From Hypericum androsaemum (Eukaryota; Streptophyta; Magnoliopsida; Malpighiales; Hypericaceae), in assembly GCA_963995505.1 (NCBI GenBank), contig OZ023188.1:372001-436000 (forward strand): DNA of 64,000 nucleotides. Reading direction: 5' to 3'. A program made the position numbers and the translations under genes. Under the pieces are notes generated by a model. It had not been told where the DNA came from, ran no database searches, and saw only the letters and a list, made by a program, of their open reading frames with translations. This document shows, piece by piece, positions 11,326 to 24,129 of this stretch. The first letter of the stretch is position 1, and each line of letters starts with the position of its first letter.

Positions 11326-12471
11326 GGAGCCACCGCTGATGTCAGTGGTCAACTAAATTTTTGTTATGACCATTATACCCTTCACAAAAAACCTTATCTT
11401 CCATCTTCATCTTCATCTTCTTTCCTGCATCTTTCTCTGGGAATCAACTCTTTCAATTAAAATCAACAAAAACAAACATCCACCAAAATCTAGATCGAAA
11501 TAAAAGCTATGAATCAAAACCTAGATCTTCAACATTTGACTACTAACAAAAAATTGCATCTACCGCCAAAAACCCAGATGAAGAAAAAAATCCTAACAAG
11601 ATGAGGTTTTAATTTAATTGCTTGTTTCTGGAGATGAAGAGCTTACGTGGATGTATGTGCAGGTGGTGGAAGGGGACGAGGCCGCTCTCTGCGTGGTCCC
11701 CTGGATATCTGACATTGAAGCCCTCTTCATCCCCACACCACCAAGAGCAACAACAATGTGTTGTATCCTTCGAAGCTCTTCAAAGGGAGATAGTCCTCAA
11801 CAATGGCGGCGCCACCCTTAAGAATGTGTTGTGATAGAATGGGTTTGAAATGGAGGTAATCTGTGATAACCCATGTTCCCCCAAGAAAATTGCAGCTCGA
11901 TTTTGTAAATGGGTTTCTTTGGTTGGAATGAGGAAAGCGCTAAAACTGGATTTCGTGTGCACCCGTCATATAGGTTCTCGGGGTTGTTGGATTTGAAAGC
12001 TTTGGGCCAAGATTAAAGGGGAGGGGAGAAGATTTGGTGGGGGAGGTCGGGGTTGTTGGCGACTTCATGGTCGGGGAAGACGATTGTGGTCGGAAAAAAA
12101 TTCAAACGCAGTTAAAAGAAAACCAAGATCGAAGATTAAAAAAAACCAAATTAAATTCAACCGCGGTCCATGGAGGCGGAGAAGCCGAACACCATGAACG
12201 CGAAAGAGAGCCGGTGGAGATGTTAGATTCGTCGGAACCGACGAAGATTTTGGTTCGTCGGAAAGGAGTTCCCAGTGTTTTTTTTTGTTTCCTATGAAGG
12301 GTATAATGGTCATAATAAAAATTTAGTTGACCAATAACATTAGCAGTGGATCCACCAGGGACTAAAAAGTGTTATTATGTTAAATTAACAGGACCGAGAA
12401 AGATTTTTGAAAACAGTAAAGACTAAAAGAGGAGTTTGCTCAAATACCAAAATTTTTAAGGCAATTATCCA
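10986..12471. mobile_element. Pack-MULE-like Mutator element with long terminal inverted repeats
   Basis: The left arm (from 10986 in the first tandem copy, or 11208 in the second, to about 11390) is the reverse complement of about 12295-12471: gggataattgtcc against ggcaattatcca, the cctcctagtttgacataatagc block and the gaccattatacccttca block. The flank taaaaataa occurs at 10977-10985, again at 11199-11207, and at 12472-12480, which is a 9-bp Mutator-type duplication. The interior (about 11400-12290) has higher GC and small frames on both strands, which suggests captured gene sequence. No transposase was recognised. Confidence 0.78.
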
Positions 12472-12980
12472 TAAAAATAAACATGTCAGCAAATTTTGTC
12501 AAATTGATGCATCACGCAAAAAAACTAATTGACAAAATTATAAGTTTTTTCCAATGCTCTGGTGGGTAATATGATACTTAAAATTTGAGATCATGATCAG
12601 GACTGCTGCGAAAGAACCGTTTCCTATTTCTTCGGAGTCCGAAATTCAGAGTTCATCCAAGTCAAAGTTGGGGAATTTGACCGACTCATTTATGGTTTGA
12701 TAGATATAGTGTCAGTCCTTAAGCATAAGATTGGAGGATCAATTTAAATTTCACCAAAAAAATTGGAGAATCTGACATTTAAAATTTGAGGGGATGAGTT
12801 TTAGTTTTGGAATTTTAATTATTAGAAAATATATAATTTAATTTGGTCCAAACTCAACTAAACTCGAAACTTTTATGATAGTCTATTTTCAAATATTATT
12901 GATATATCAATAATTTATAATTTATTATGCAACGGCTTGTGATCTGACCGATTGTTTACACGGACCAATAGCTTTTTCTA

Positions 12981-13415
12981 GCATGTTTTGTCCTTACTCA
13001 CACGCACCGTGAGAAACTTTCCAATAAGTCACTAATCCTGAAATTACTCAAGACCAAGCACGTTTAATTTTGGAGTTTTCTCAATCCTGAGTATCACATT
13101 CACCCCTATTTAAATATGCGATGTCCTCGTCGCGTCATACAGAACAACCCAAAATTTCTCGTTTTCAGTTGTGGGATCGATTTGTCCATCTCTCCCTTCA
13201 CCTCGAATGATTGGCAGGACTCGCTTATTGTCCATGTACTCTCACACGGACGATCACCCCTGTGTATTGTGCTTGTAAAAATCATAGAATCCCTCGTTTT
13301 TATGTGTGGAAAGTTGTCGGTTCGTCCATGTCTTCTTTATTTTTTAACGTGTTTTGTCCTCACTCATACGTATCATACTCGAGACTTTAACTTTGAAATT
13401 TTCTAAAGATGTATG
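12981..13415 (-). repeat. 5S rRNA-derived repeat, probable Cassandra-type TRIM remnant
   Basis: Bases 13011-13080 read, on the minus strand, as a degenerate 5S rRNA 3' half (the complement shows ccaagcacgtttaattttgg and tcactaatcctgaaattactc, in the order found in 5S genes). A second shorter copy of the flanking block (tgttttgtcctcactcatacg, from about 13351) follows some 370 bp later, with the 5S-like core mostly deleted. Two direct copies with an embedded 5S domain match Cassandra, a small non-coding LTR element of plants. The ends were not resolved. A free 5S pseudogene is the alternative. Confidence 0.6.
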
Positions 13416-13419
13416 TCGT

Positions 13420-14400
13420 AAAAGAAAGTGTAACTTGTATATTACTAATCAAATTGCTTAAGACTTTCACAAAATATCATTGACGGATATCAAACTATAT
13501 GATTTATTATCTCACTTTTAAATTTTATTAATAATTAATAATACAAATATATTTTTTAAGGAACATAATACAAATATTGTCTATTACTATAAATATTCCC
13601 GGCCCTAATTTTTGGGAGTCAAACTCAAAAGCGCCACGCAACTTTTCTCGTCCACGACAAATCGATTCACTTTTTCTTTACTAAGCGTACATAACTTGTA
13701 TATTCGATTTCATTATGTTTAATATATTATTCCGTATATATATATAATGGGGATCTATATTCTTGTTGTACATTAGTATTTAGTGCTCCTCCATTAAAAG
13801 ATTGTTTGCATTTGATTCTTAATGATTTGATGGGAGTTAAACCCTCTAATTATATTTAAAGTTAATGTTAAAAATAATTGATAAAAGCTAGGATGAAGGA
13901 AAATACCCTCCAAATTAAATCATACTATCTTTATTTGTAAAAAAACGACATTATATATAAGAATTTGCAAAAACAAATTTAAGATCTATTTGATATAAAT
14001 AATTAATTTTAGCTGTTAAAATGTATGAGATAAATTTGATATAACTTAACTAAGAGGTGTGAAATTCAAATGTTTACAAACAAATCAGTTTAAATATTTG
14101 TTGAAGATATTTACTTTACTCGAATAATCTAAAAACACAACATAAGAATAGTAAACAAGAACCAACATAATATTTATTTAACTTAACCAGGATCTTGAGT
14201 TCAACCGGGCAAACTTCCACTTTTTGAAAGAAAGAAAAAAAAAGAAGAAAAGCGTCACTACTACTAAACATTCATTACCCCCAAAAAAAAATATCTACTA
14301 GAGAAAACCCATTACCGTTATTCCTTCCACACAGTAGTAATGTTACATCAAATTAGGAAATCCGCTGTTTCCAGCTCCTCAACGATAAATTTCCACTTTC
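13420..14400. other. Intergenic region upstream of the NLP gene
   Basis: AT-rich, with no coding signal seen. The end nearest the NLP gene (about 14330-14500) becomes pyrimidine-rich and probably holds the promoter-proximal sequence and the start of the leader. No TATA box was chosen with confidence. Confidence 0.5.
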
Positions 14401-15453
14401 CCACCTTCAGTCCGTTGCCTCTCTTCTCCAGAGAAAGGTCCAAAGGAGAGCTCTGAGATTTCTAGGTCGGTGCTTTTTTTTAGCTTTCACCGAATTAGGT
14501 TTAGGGTTCCCCCCCTTCCACCATCTTTACCGATTTGGGCCTTTTCTAATTGGACTAAATTTTCATACCCATCTCCACTTATGCGTTATATTTCCCAATT
14601 ATTCAATTTCTGATATGTTTTTGTAAGAGTATATAAAAAAGATAGAGTTTTTTTTTTGCTTTCTTTCTTACAATAATTGGGGAAATGGGGTGGTGGGAAG
14701 TATTTAGGTGAAGTTAAAAGTTGCAGTCTTGGTTCATTTAATGTGTCCTAAGAATTTGAAACATATTATTTTTTGGGGCTTGTTTTGGAGATATATTTGG
14801 AAATGTGGACAAGCATGTGTAAGAAAGAGAGAAGCTGTTTGTGTGTTGGTCTGTAAGTGGACAAAAGAAAGAGGAGGTGGGTTTTTGTGGGTTTGTGTAA
14901 AGATTGTGGACATCACTTTGCCTTGTTGTTTGATTGAGAGCTGTGGACTTATATGCTTGCAGCTGAATTGCGGCAGGTTTTGGGGGGCTGCGAAACTTTG
15001 GATGCCGTCATCTTTTCGTCAAGGTCAGAGATCTTTTGCTGCTAATTATAGAGCTACCCGTTACGTGGCAAGTGATCCCATCCTCTGTTGCTGCTATTTA
15101 TTTATAGGTTCACTTCAGATGTGGGATTGAAGTCTGCTCTTGGGATTCATTCTGGGGTTCTGTGATTTGGTGGGAGGAGGGACTTGAGTCTGACTTTATT
15201 TGTATCCTCGAGGGAGAGTAAGAGACAAAAGGGGGAGACCTCGAGGATTACTGGTTGGTGTTTCAATGAGGAGGTGGTGATTAGGGTCAGAAAGAAGAGG
15301 TTTGGATGGATGCAAGAGTTAAGGATAAAGGCAGCTGGGTATCAACCGAGGGTAGGTGTTGTTGGGGAAAGGGTTGATTGTAGGGAGTTTGTTTTCTTTG
15401 TTCTGTAGCACTTTTGAGAAGCGTGAGGAGGCTGTTTGTTTAACTAATTCGGA
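14400..15453 (+). other. Probable 5' UTR and leader intron of the NLP gene
   Basis: Pyrimidine-rich sequence changes to G/T-rich sequence across this stretch. Several ATGs and short frames occur (for example from 14740), but none shows domain content. Candidate splice signals exist (a tctag|gtcgg-type donor near 14464 and cag acceptors near 14963-14977). The transcript start and intron borders cannot be fixed from sequence alone. Confidence 0.45.
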
Positions 15454-18400
15454 ATGGAGTATCCCTTCTCACCAAAAGAAAAGGGGGCTAGTTACTGGCC
15501 TTCTCCGAAAGCACAAATGGATGGTATGGCATCCGTGGGGGCTGTTGGAAGAGGTTCAATCTCTGAGGATCCTTTCAACAGCTTCTCGGAGCTCATGGGT
15601 TTTGATTCTAGCATGGCATGGTGTAGTAGTCCTTCTGCAACAGACCAGATGCTTGCCTCGTATGGGTTGTCTCCATCGCAACCATTACCATACTCATCTC
15701 TTGATCCCTTTTCCTTTTACGAACAACATCTTGCCAGTTTCCGTGATTGCGGTGATGCATCAAATGCTGCTGAGACTCCATATAGCCGTGGAGAGAAAAT
15801 GGGGCTTCAGCAGATAAATTCTCAGTTAAGTTACCCTTCAAATTCAGTAGGTTCTGATGCCTTGGGTAATAAACAAAGTAGCGTTGTTCATCGACAGAAT
15901 TTGGCATCACATTCAGAAAGCATTACTATTCCTCGTCCAATGGGTTTGTCAATTGACGAGAAGATGCTGCGGGCTTTGTCCTTGCTAAAAGAGACTTCTG
16001 GAGGAGGTATTTTGGCTCAAGTTTGGGTACCAATGCGGTGTGGAGATCAATACTATTTGACCACTTCCGAGCAACCTTATTTGCTTGACCAAATGCTTGC
16101 TGGGTATCGAGAAGTCTCTCGGGAATTTACTTTTTCTGCAGAAGTGAAACCAGGTTTTCCACTGGGGTTACCAGGCCGTGTTTTTCTGTCCAAAGTTCCA
16201 GAGTGGACTTCGAATGTAAGCTATTATCATGATCAGGAATATTTACGAGCAAAGCATGCACATGATCATGAAGTCCGAGGTTCTATTGCGCTGCCAATCT
16301 TTGATCCTGTGGATAACTCCTGTTGTGCTGTTTTGGAACTTGTCACTGTGAAGGAGAAACCAGATTTTGATGCCGAGATGGAAAACGTCTGCCAAGCACT
16401 CCAGGTTTGTTGCATATCTCGCACTCGTAGATTCTTTCTTCTGTGTGTGTTTTTTTCCTTCTTGTCATTGGAAGATTAACAAATCACTGCTTCAAGAATA
16501 ACCTTTTCTTCCCTTTCCTAATCACAAATCGTTTAAGTTCAAGATTAACTTGTGCAGGCTGTGAATCTCAGGAGCACAACACCTCCTCGTCTTCTGCCCC
16601 AGGTGAGTATATGTCTCTCCCCTGTCAAACTGAATTGAAAATTAATGAAAATGAACAGCTCAACTGAGACATTCAGAAGATTTTGTTTTTACGACACTTT
16701 TGTTTCTGATCCGTGATTAATCTAAAGATAATTGTCGTTTCACAGTGCCTTTCAACAAATAAAAGAGCTGCCCTGGCAGAGATAAGTGATGTTCTGCGTG
16801 CTGTCTGTCATGCGCATCGATTGCCACTGGCTCTGACATGGATTCCCTGCAATTACACAGAAGGAGCCCTTGACGACACCATAAAAGTACATGTGAGAGA
16901 AGGTAATTCAACATCATCTAATGGAAAATGCATTCTATGCATTGAGAGTACAGCTTGTTATGTGAACGATAAAGAAATGGAGGGATTTGTTCGCACATGT
17001 TCTGAGCATTACATTGAAGAAGGGCAAGGTATTGCCGGAAAAGCTGTTCAGTCAAATCATCCATTCTTCTTTCCTGATGTAAAGACATATGATATATCTG
17101 AATATCCGCTTGTTCAACATGCACGGAAGTATGGACTTCAAGCTGCTGTTGCTATCAGACTAAGAAGTACCTTTACTGGTTCTGATGACTACATATTAGA
17201 GTTTTTCCTCCCCGTCAATATAACAGGCAGTTCTGAGCAGCAGCTTCTGTTGAACAACCTTTCTGGTACTATGCAGAGAATCTGCAAGAGCTTGAGAACA
17301 GCTTCAGATGCAAAATTAACTGGCAAGGAAGATTCCAAGGTGCAGTTGCAGAAAGGTGGGGCACCAAGCTTTGCACCCACACCTATATCAAGGAAAAGTT
17401 CGCAGGTTTTATCTTCTGAAGGGAACTTTGATTTAATAGATAAAAGGCCAGTAAATGTACTGGGTCCAAAAATAGATGGAATGGAATCAGATGCTATGCA
17501 CGAGCAGGTATATCCATAAACATTCATCTGTACTTTTGGGGCTTATTAGTTGAATCGTTACGAGGAATGATTTTATGGATTGCATTTCGAGAAAATGTGC
17601 TGCCATTCTCCCAGTCTCCCTTATAAAATATCACTCTGAAGCTTCTTAATATGTGATATTCTTGGACTTTAAAGATATATTGCATGTTATTTTCGCCGTG
17701 AAGGGATTTTCCTTTTAAAGCCTCTTATGAGTTCTAAATAAGTTCAATAGAAGGATAATCCTTCCCTGCCACATGGCACATTAACTGTTTCTAAGGCAAG
17801 TGAACTGTGACTGTGAGATACTGTATACTTAAAATAAGGCCTACTTGTGTTTTATATATGGCTTTAAGCTGGTTAGATAAGGTGGTTTCGAAGTGTCAGT
17901 TGCTCCGAGGATTTGGTTAGAATAACATATGAGGCAAACACTCCAGTAACAGTTTGTTTGACTATTCTTGCTATGCTTTTCTGTTGTAATTGTTGTATCT
18001 GTAGAAACCTCTCAACTTTTCCGGTCTTGGTGTTTTCATTTTGCGTCCCAAAGGTGTGTCATGTGGGAATTATTGGGATTTTTTGTTGCCTTAGATGAAA
18101 TTGTTTGTGTATTTTTCTCAGGCCACTAGTGGATCAAGGAAACAAATTGATAAGAAGAGGAGCTCCGCGGAGAAAAGTGTAAGCTTGAGTGTTCTTCAGC
18201 AATACTTTTCTGGAAGTCTCAAGGATGCTGCAAAAAGCATTGGTGGTGAGCGTTTCATTTGTTGTTCCTTGTGCTGATGCCTGTTGTTTTTTTCCTTTTT
18301 CCTTGGAAACATGCCCCTTACAGCTGAGTATGATTGTTGCCACCTTGACACAGATTTTTCTGCCACAGTTTTATTGTGTTTAGTTCCATGTAAGCAAGTT

Positions 18401-19577
18401 CCAGTTATCACTAGGTGAATCAGTTCAGAACATCGTAAACGCATTTATAAAAAAAATCTTTTTCATTCAATAGTATCTGGTGACGAGTTCAGATAACACT
18501 CAATCTTGACTCTCATATTTTTTCTTCCATGTTTTTCTAGTTTGCCCTACAACCCTGAAAAGAATATGCAGACAACACGGGATATCCAGGTGGCCTTCCC
18601 GCAAAATTAACAAGGTGAATCGTTCATTAAGGAAAATACAGACCGTCTTGGATTCTGTTCAGGGGGTTGAAGGAGGGCTAAAGTTTGACCCAGCGACTGG
18701 AGGCTTTGTTGCAGCTGGCTCCTTCATCCAGGATTCGGACCCTAAACAAGGTTTTCTATTTACCAAAGAAGACCAGTCTGTCAGGAATCCTGCTAACTTT
18801 ATGATTAAAGTTGAGGAGGATGAGTATTATATGGGTTCACATTCGCAGACGCTGGAGAATCCTGGCATTCATGTAATTGATTGTGGTGAAGATAGCAGAG
18901 GAATTGCATCTGTATTAGATCAGCAGACAGATGTTGGTTCTGCACCCTGGGCTTGCCTTGATAATGCCTCTGGATTACTTTTCACGGAACAAGGTCGAAG
19001 AGCTGCTGATTATGACGCTGTAGGAATGAAGCTCGACAATGTTGATTGCCACCTTGTCTCCCGGAGTTCAAGCTCATTTGCTGCTGGAGATGAGATAGAT
19101 ACCAAAATGGAAGGTGAGGACGGGGTTGTGGAACATAACCAGCCAACTTGTTCCAGCATGACAGATTCCTCGAATGGCTCCGGTTCACTGCTGCATGGAA
19201 GTTCTTCCAGCTCACAGAGCATCGAGGGAAGGCATTCGAAAGCTAAAACAGGATACAGTTACTGTGGACCACAGATTACTGTAAAAGCTACTTACAAAGA
19301 AGACATGATTCGCTTCAAGTTTGAACCTTCTGCCGGTTGTTTTCATCTTTACGAAGAAGTTGGAAAAAGATTCAAATTGCAGAATGGGATGTTCCAGCTC
19401 AAGTATCTTGATGATGAAGATGAATGGGTGATGTTAGTGAGTGACTCCGACTTGCAGGAGTGTCTCGAGATATTGGATTTTAGCGGGAAGCATAGTGTGA
19501 AATTCCTAGTTCGCGATGTGTCTTTTTCTATGGGAAGTTCAGGAGGCAGTAATTGCTTTTTGGCAGGTGCCTCATAG
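15454..19577 (+). CDS. NLP8-like: NIN-like protein (NLP), NLP8/9-type nitrate-response transcription factor
   Basis: Five coding exons keep phase and give 972 aa: 15454-16404, 16558-16602, 16746-17507, 18122-18245, 18541-19577. The start [11 protein letters not shown] resembles the Arabidopsis NLP8/NLP9 start. An N-terminal GAF-like sensor region spans about residues 160-560. The RWP-RK DNA-binding domain ([19 protein letters not shown], then [20 protein letters not shown]) lies at about 600-655. The C-terminal PB1 domain (about 868-955) has the acidic DDEDEW/SDSDLQE cluster. NLPs bind nitrate-responsive promoter elements in the nucleus and pair through PB1; NLP8 is known to act in nitrate-promoted seed germination. 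A serine-rich linker precedes PB1. The leader before 15454 is about 1 kb, contains upstream ATGs and probably an intron. The gene looks intact. Confidence 0.93.
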
Positions 19578-20588
19578 CTCGCTCTTAAGAATCCATAAGA
19601 CTTTGGCTGCCCTTTGAAGGAGAATCGATGTGGCAGACGATGTCCATAATCCTGTCCAAACTTCACGACCAGCTTTAGATGTCCATCAGGCTCCAGCATC
19701 AGTGGACTATGATCGCTCATAACATGGATGGCACGAGACGAAGCCGGTCAAGCGTCACGGTTCTAGCCATTTTGCAGTTGGATGATACTGGAAGCACAAG
19801 AATGTAGAAGAGGGCACAGACAGACTAGATAAATCGTATGATATGATATAATATCCTTTGTTGTAGCTCAGAATATGTGTAATGTAGAGGTTTGTATTGT
19901 AAATTTGGATAAGCAGCAGCATAAAGGAGGAAATAGGTTTTAGGCGTAAATGTTGACAATGGGCAACACTCGATGGCTTCGTTAAAGAGGTCGTGCCATG
20001 CCAATCATGCCATTGTATTATGTACCATAGTCGCATAGAATGTGGCAAGGTATTGTTTCCCAAGCCAGAAAGTCTTACTTGCCGGTGCCGCAATTCACCC
20101 GAAATTTATCGTTATCAACTTCCTTTTGCTTTTGGTGGTTTTAGTTTAGAATTAGGCACTCTTTTGTTAAAGTTACATAATCAACCAGGTACAAAAGCAA
20201 CGAGAAGGGGGAGAGTACAACAAATGGAGACCCAACGGGAAAGATATACCAAAATTAGATAACATATACGCTATTCTATAGCCTTCACGGAAACAGCGAC
20301 GAACGCGTATATGCCAGTCCTTGGTTACCGGCGAACAACATCGAGTCACAAGGGCAAACATGGGATGCTGCCCTTGAGAATGCCGAGCTTTTACATTGTT
20401 CAACGAGGGACCTGATTTCTGTTGCCTTCAGCAGCAGCTGCTGCTGCTTTGCCCATTGAAGATGATTATTTTTTTGGCTCCCGACCCTCATTACTTGGAG
20501 GGAACAAAACTTGCTCATGGACAATCAATGAACTGAAGAATGTGGATTCCGACCCCAGTTGCTCCAAGTACTAACAAAACCCCACGAT

Positions 20589-23545
20589 TCACGGAATACC
20601 CAGGATCTCTTTAAATACATCCATTCTACTGCAGGTAAAACAAGAAAATAGTTACCAGATGAATAGTTTAAGGCAAAGATCATGCTGACAAGGAAGCACT
20701 CACAGCACAGCTTATGACGTTTCCCAAATACACGTGCCTAAATCGTAATAATGCAAAACGTTAAGCAATTAATTAAAACTAAACTAATGTGCTAAAACAA
20801 CTAATCAAGAGCTTGCTTATCATGAATTACTCAAATTCCAAAATAGTCACTCTTTACCAGGACCAGCTTGTTTTACAATAGAAGAGCCATAACTATTACT
20901 AAAATGGAAGATCCCAACCTAAATATCTGAAATTGAAACTGGAAGAGCCAGCTAATGTTTTCATGTACCGCCCACAGGTAGCCCGTACCTTTTGGACAGC
21001 GTAGGTAACATGTTTTTGATAGCTTGAATAATAACAGATTCAGTGTCATTACTTCCAGCAGAATCCTGATCTTCCTCTGCCACAAAACTAACGTGTCAGA
21101 AACAAGGAAGGTTAAGCTCCAACAAAAGGGAAAAAAGCTTCATACTGCATGCTAAACATGCTCACTTTACTACTACCAAGAAAAAAACATGTTCACTTAA
21201 CAAAATACATTGACATAGATAAGCTTGCACATAGGTGCTCGACTAAAAAATTCCAAACATATGTTCACCACTATCCAATTAGATCCTGAGCCTTTAGCAA
21301 GCCCAAGCCATTCATCATCTATCAAGGGAGCTTGGCAAGAGGCTTAACAATAAGAAACAAAAACAAAATCCATTATCAATACCTTGATGTTCTTGATCAG
21401 AACAATCACCTCTTAGGTATGAGCGCAGACTCTCATCCAAATTTACACCTGCTTCACATGCCAAACCATCTAGTGTTTGACCAATTAGATTGTATGTAGC
21501 AATACTCGTGTCATCACACGCTGCTTGTATGCCAAGATACAGATTGTTACATACACTTTGCTCGAAGAATTCATAGTTACTGTTGCAATATGGCTGTGGA
21601 TAGGGTCTTTCTGATTCCAAAACAGTATTGTTTGCAGCCTCAGCAATATCATTGAAATTGCCATTCGCCATATCTTTGGGCATATGGCACAAAGAACATT
21701 CTCCAGTTATAGTAGTAGCAACAGGGATACTGTCCGAATCCGGAATAACACCCTGGAGCGAATGTAAACCACAACTTTCAGCTGGTAGAAGGGTAGACAA
21801 CTGGTCAGGCTGCAGCACTATGTTCTCGCCAATACTGACGTCTTGATTATCTGAAAACTTTCCATTCCGAAATCTGCCGTCCTCCGGTTCTTGACCACTG
21901 TCCTCATCAGCAGCAATACTGGTAACATCAGAAACAGTTGCATGATTTCCACAACCATCCTCCTCATCTTCCTCCTCACTCTCTACTAATTCTTCCATGT
22001 ATGCATAAGTAAAGTCTCCATCAAAGTCAACATTTAAAAGTAGATCCCAAACAATCTGCTTTGTCTGGGCACTTACATTCAGTATACAGTCTACCTCTTT
22101 CAAAACCTCCTTCTCAAATGAAGAGCTGAGATTCCCACGAGAACCCCGGTTGATAATATCAAGAGCTTCTGACAGAGGTTTAGGAACCGTATCTAAGTCA
22201 CTACATTCAAATAGATAGCCAGTTAACATCTTCTTCAAGGAAGTTCGTACAGAACCACTTGAGACATCAGAATTTGGATCTAACAGATGATGTAGAGTTT
22301 TCAGCTCCGGCAATCTAACCTTTGTTTTAACTAACAAAATAGCATTTGCTATCTCATTCTGTAGAGTTTTAGTGGCTGGTGAGAACTGATCAAAATCTGT
22401 GACCAAGAAACTAGGACGCTCCGGAGTTAATTTTGATGATAAGCTTGCAATTGCTAGTGCTTTTGCAAGGGTTACTGGAAGCTCATCCCTTGCGCCAACA
22501 TTTGACAGCATTTTCTCACTCTTTTTCCTTATAATGTGAATCAGGTCCTCCCGTTTCCATCCAGATCTCGTTTTCTGCAATTGTGGAGTCCCCGTTGGAG
22601 TTGCTCCAAGTTTCCTGTGCATAGCAAGTAGAGCCTCAGTTGGCATTTCTTCTAGATGGCTCAGTACCCTAATTGCAGTAGAACGATGTGAATAAGCCGG
22701 GATCAGAGACAACAAGTGACCTTCTCGGGCATTTCTGGGGTTATGGAGCAATCGGGATATCTCCTTTATAAAACCGACTCTGCAATTTCCATCCTGAAGA
22801 GCTTCAGGCAGAGAACCCTTGATCACCTCTTTCATCTTCTTGCGAGTTTTCGGGAAGTTAACCGTGCCTCCAGTGAGCAACAATGCAACACGGTGAAGTC
22901 CCTCATTGCTCAAAGCGTCCAGCCCTGCCGAGAGGATTCTTTTAATAACACGCCAATCAAGCACATGCTCAGTCTCCCCACTCCGATCCTCCGCTTCAGC
23001 TTTACACGCTCCAAACCCTTTCTCGACACGCTGTTTCACCGCATCACAGAACACCTGGGGCGAACCACAGAGACGCACTTGAGTTCCAATAGGTCGCTAA
23101 TAAACACACACCCCTCCTACTCATAACCTGAAACTCAACTATTTTGAACACACTCCAACGGAGGGAAACTTACGTCGTCGTCTCGAACGAAGGACTCCGG
23201 CAAGCACCTGGAAAGCAGAAACGCAAAATTCACTAGCTGATGAGCGAAGTTAAGCCACAAAATAAAGGGAAAAAAAAAGAAGAGAAAAGGAAAGGAAAAT
23301 AACCGACTTAGCCTCGGCCAACTTCTTTTCGTCGGACTTAGAGAGAGGGAGACCTAAAAGCCACCTGAGATTCGGGAGCCACAAACGACGCCGAATTAGC
23401 GAGGAGTGAGGAGGAAAGAAAACGACGTCGGTTAAGGGAGAGGAGAGACGCACCTTCTTTTGAGGCGGAGCTGCTCTTGTTGGTGGTTGAGATCGGAGAG
23501 CAAGGACTCGCAGTCGGTTTTGCAAAACCCTAATATTCCCTCCAT
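20589..23545 (-). CDS. Uncharacterised acidic plant protein, 674 aa
   Basis: Six exons on the minus strand keep phase: 23545-23454, 23364-23308, 23207-23174, 23096-21383, 21076-20989 and 20628-20589 (TGA). The start is ATG at 23545 (MEGILGFCKTDCESLLSDLN). I do not recognise the family. Visible features are a leucine-rich N-terminal half with helix-like spacing (for example WRVIKRILSAGLDALSNEGL), a lysine/arginine patch (FPKTRKKMKEVIKG), an acidic run (VESEEEDEEDG, near residue 430), and a long low-complexity acidic/polar tail. There is no signal peptide or membrane segment, so a nuclear or cytosolic location is likely. The second exon uses a weak donor (AA|GTCGG), chosen because only it keeps frame. 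The main exon carries 85 percent of the coding sequence. Confidence 0.75.
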
Positions 23546-23553
23546 TTTCTTTC

Positions 23554-23579
23554 CTTCTTCTTCTTCTTCTTCTTCTTCA
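23554..23579. repeat. (CTT)n microsatellite in the 5' leader of the 674-aa gene
   Basis: About eight CTT/TTC units lie just upstream of the minus-strand start codon, so they read as GAA repeats in the leader. Confidence 0.9.
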
Positions 23580-23884
23580 ACCTGCGTGCAACCGCCCCCG
23601 TCGGCGGCAGCGGGGGCTCCCCTTATTTAACGGCTCGATTCCCGGGTTTCTTCGTTCCGTTTCGCGGGCTCAACCGGCAGACCTAAATCGAATGGGCCTG
23701 GGTACAATCTGGAGGCCCAACAGTGATAGGCTAGGTTGGGGCACCTAAACCAGACAAGTGGGCCTGGACCTAGATCTATTATAACTTCTAGTGATTCGTA
23801 GCTAGAAATTGAATGGAAATGAGTAGGATTACATTCAGATACTCGCCCTCTTTTTGAGAGGTTGGATTTGTTTTTGGACGTGTA

Positions 23885-24125
23885 AAACACGCCAGGATCG
23901 TCCTGGATGATAAAATGGTTCGTCTAATTATGATAGAATGGTCTATTCAGTTATGATAAAATAGTTTACCCAGTTATGATAAAATGGTCTCACGGGGACC
24001 GTCTCGGGATAAAAGGGATCGGATAAAATAGTTCACCCAATATATATCCAATGGTGTGCCCCGTGTATATCCAGTGGTCTGCTATCCAGGACCGTCCTGA
24101 ATGGCTCATTCTATGACCAAATCTG
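23885..24125. repeat. Short degenerate repeat block, possible MITE
   Basis: The motif gttatgataaaatrgt recurs three or four times (23910-23990) between two near-palindromes, ccaggatcgtcctgg (about 23891) and ccaggaccgtcctg (about 24088). The ends look inverted relative to each other, as in a small foldback element. No target duplication was found. Confidence 0.4.
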
Positions 24126-24129
24126 GTCC

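Noticed and set aside
11618..11962. Small overlapping frames as genes
   Set aside because: They lie inside a Mutator-type element, overlap on both strands and show no domain; at best they are captured gene fragments.
15608..15910. Antisense 100-codon frame over NLP exon 1
   Set aside because: It is a shadow of a well-supported coding exon with no domain of its own.
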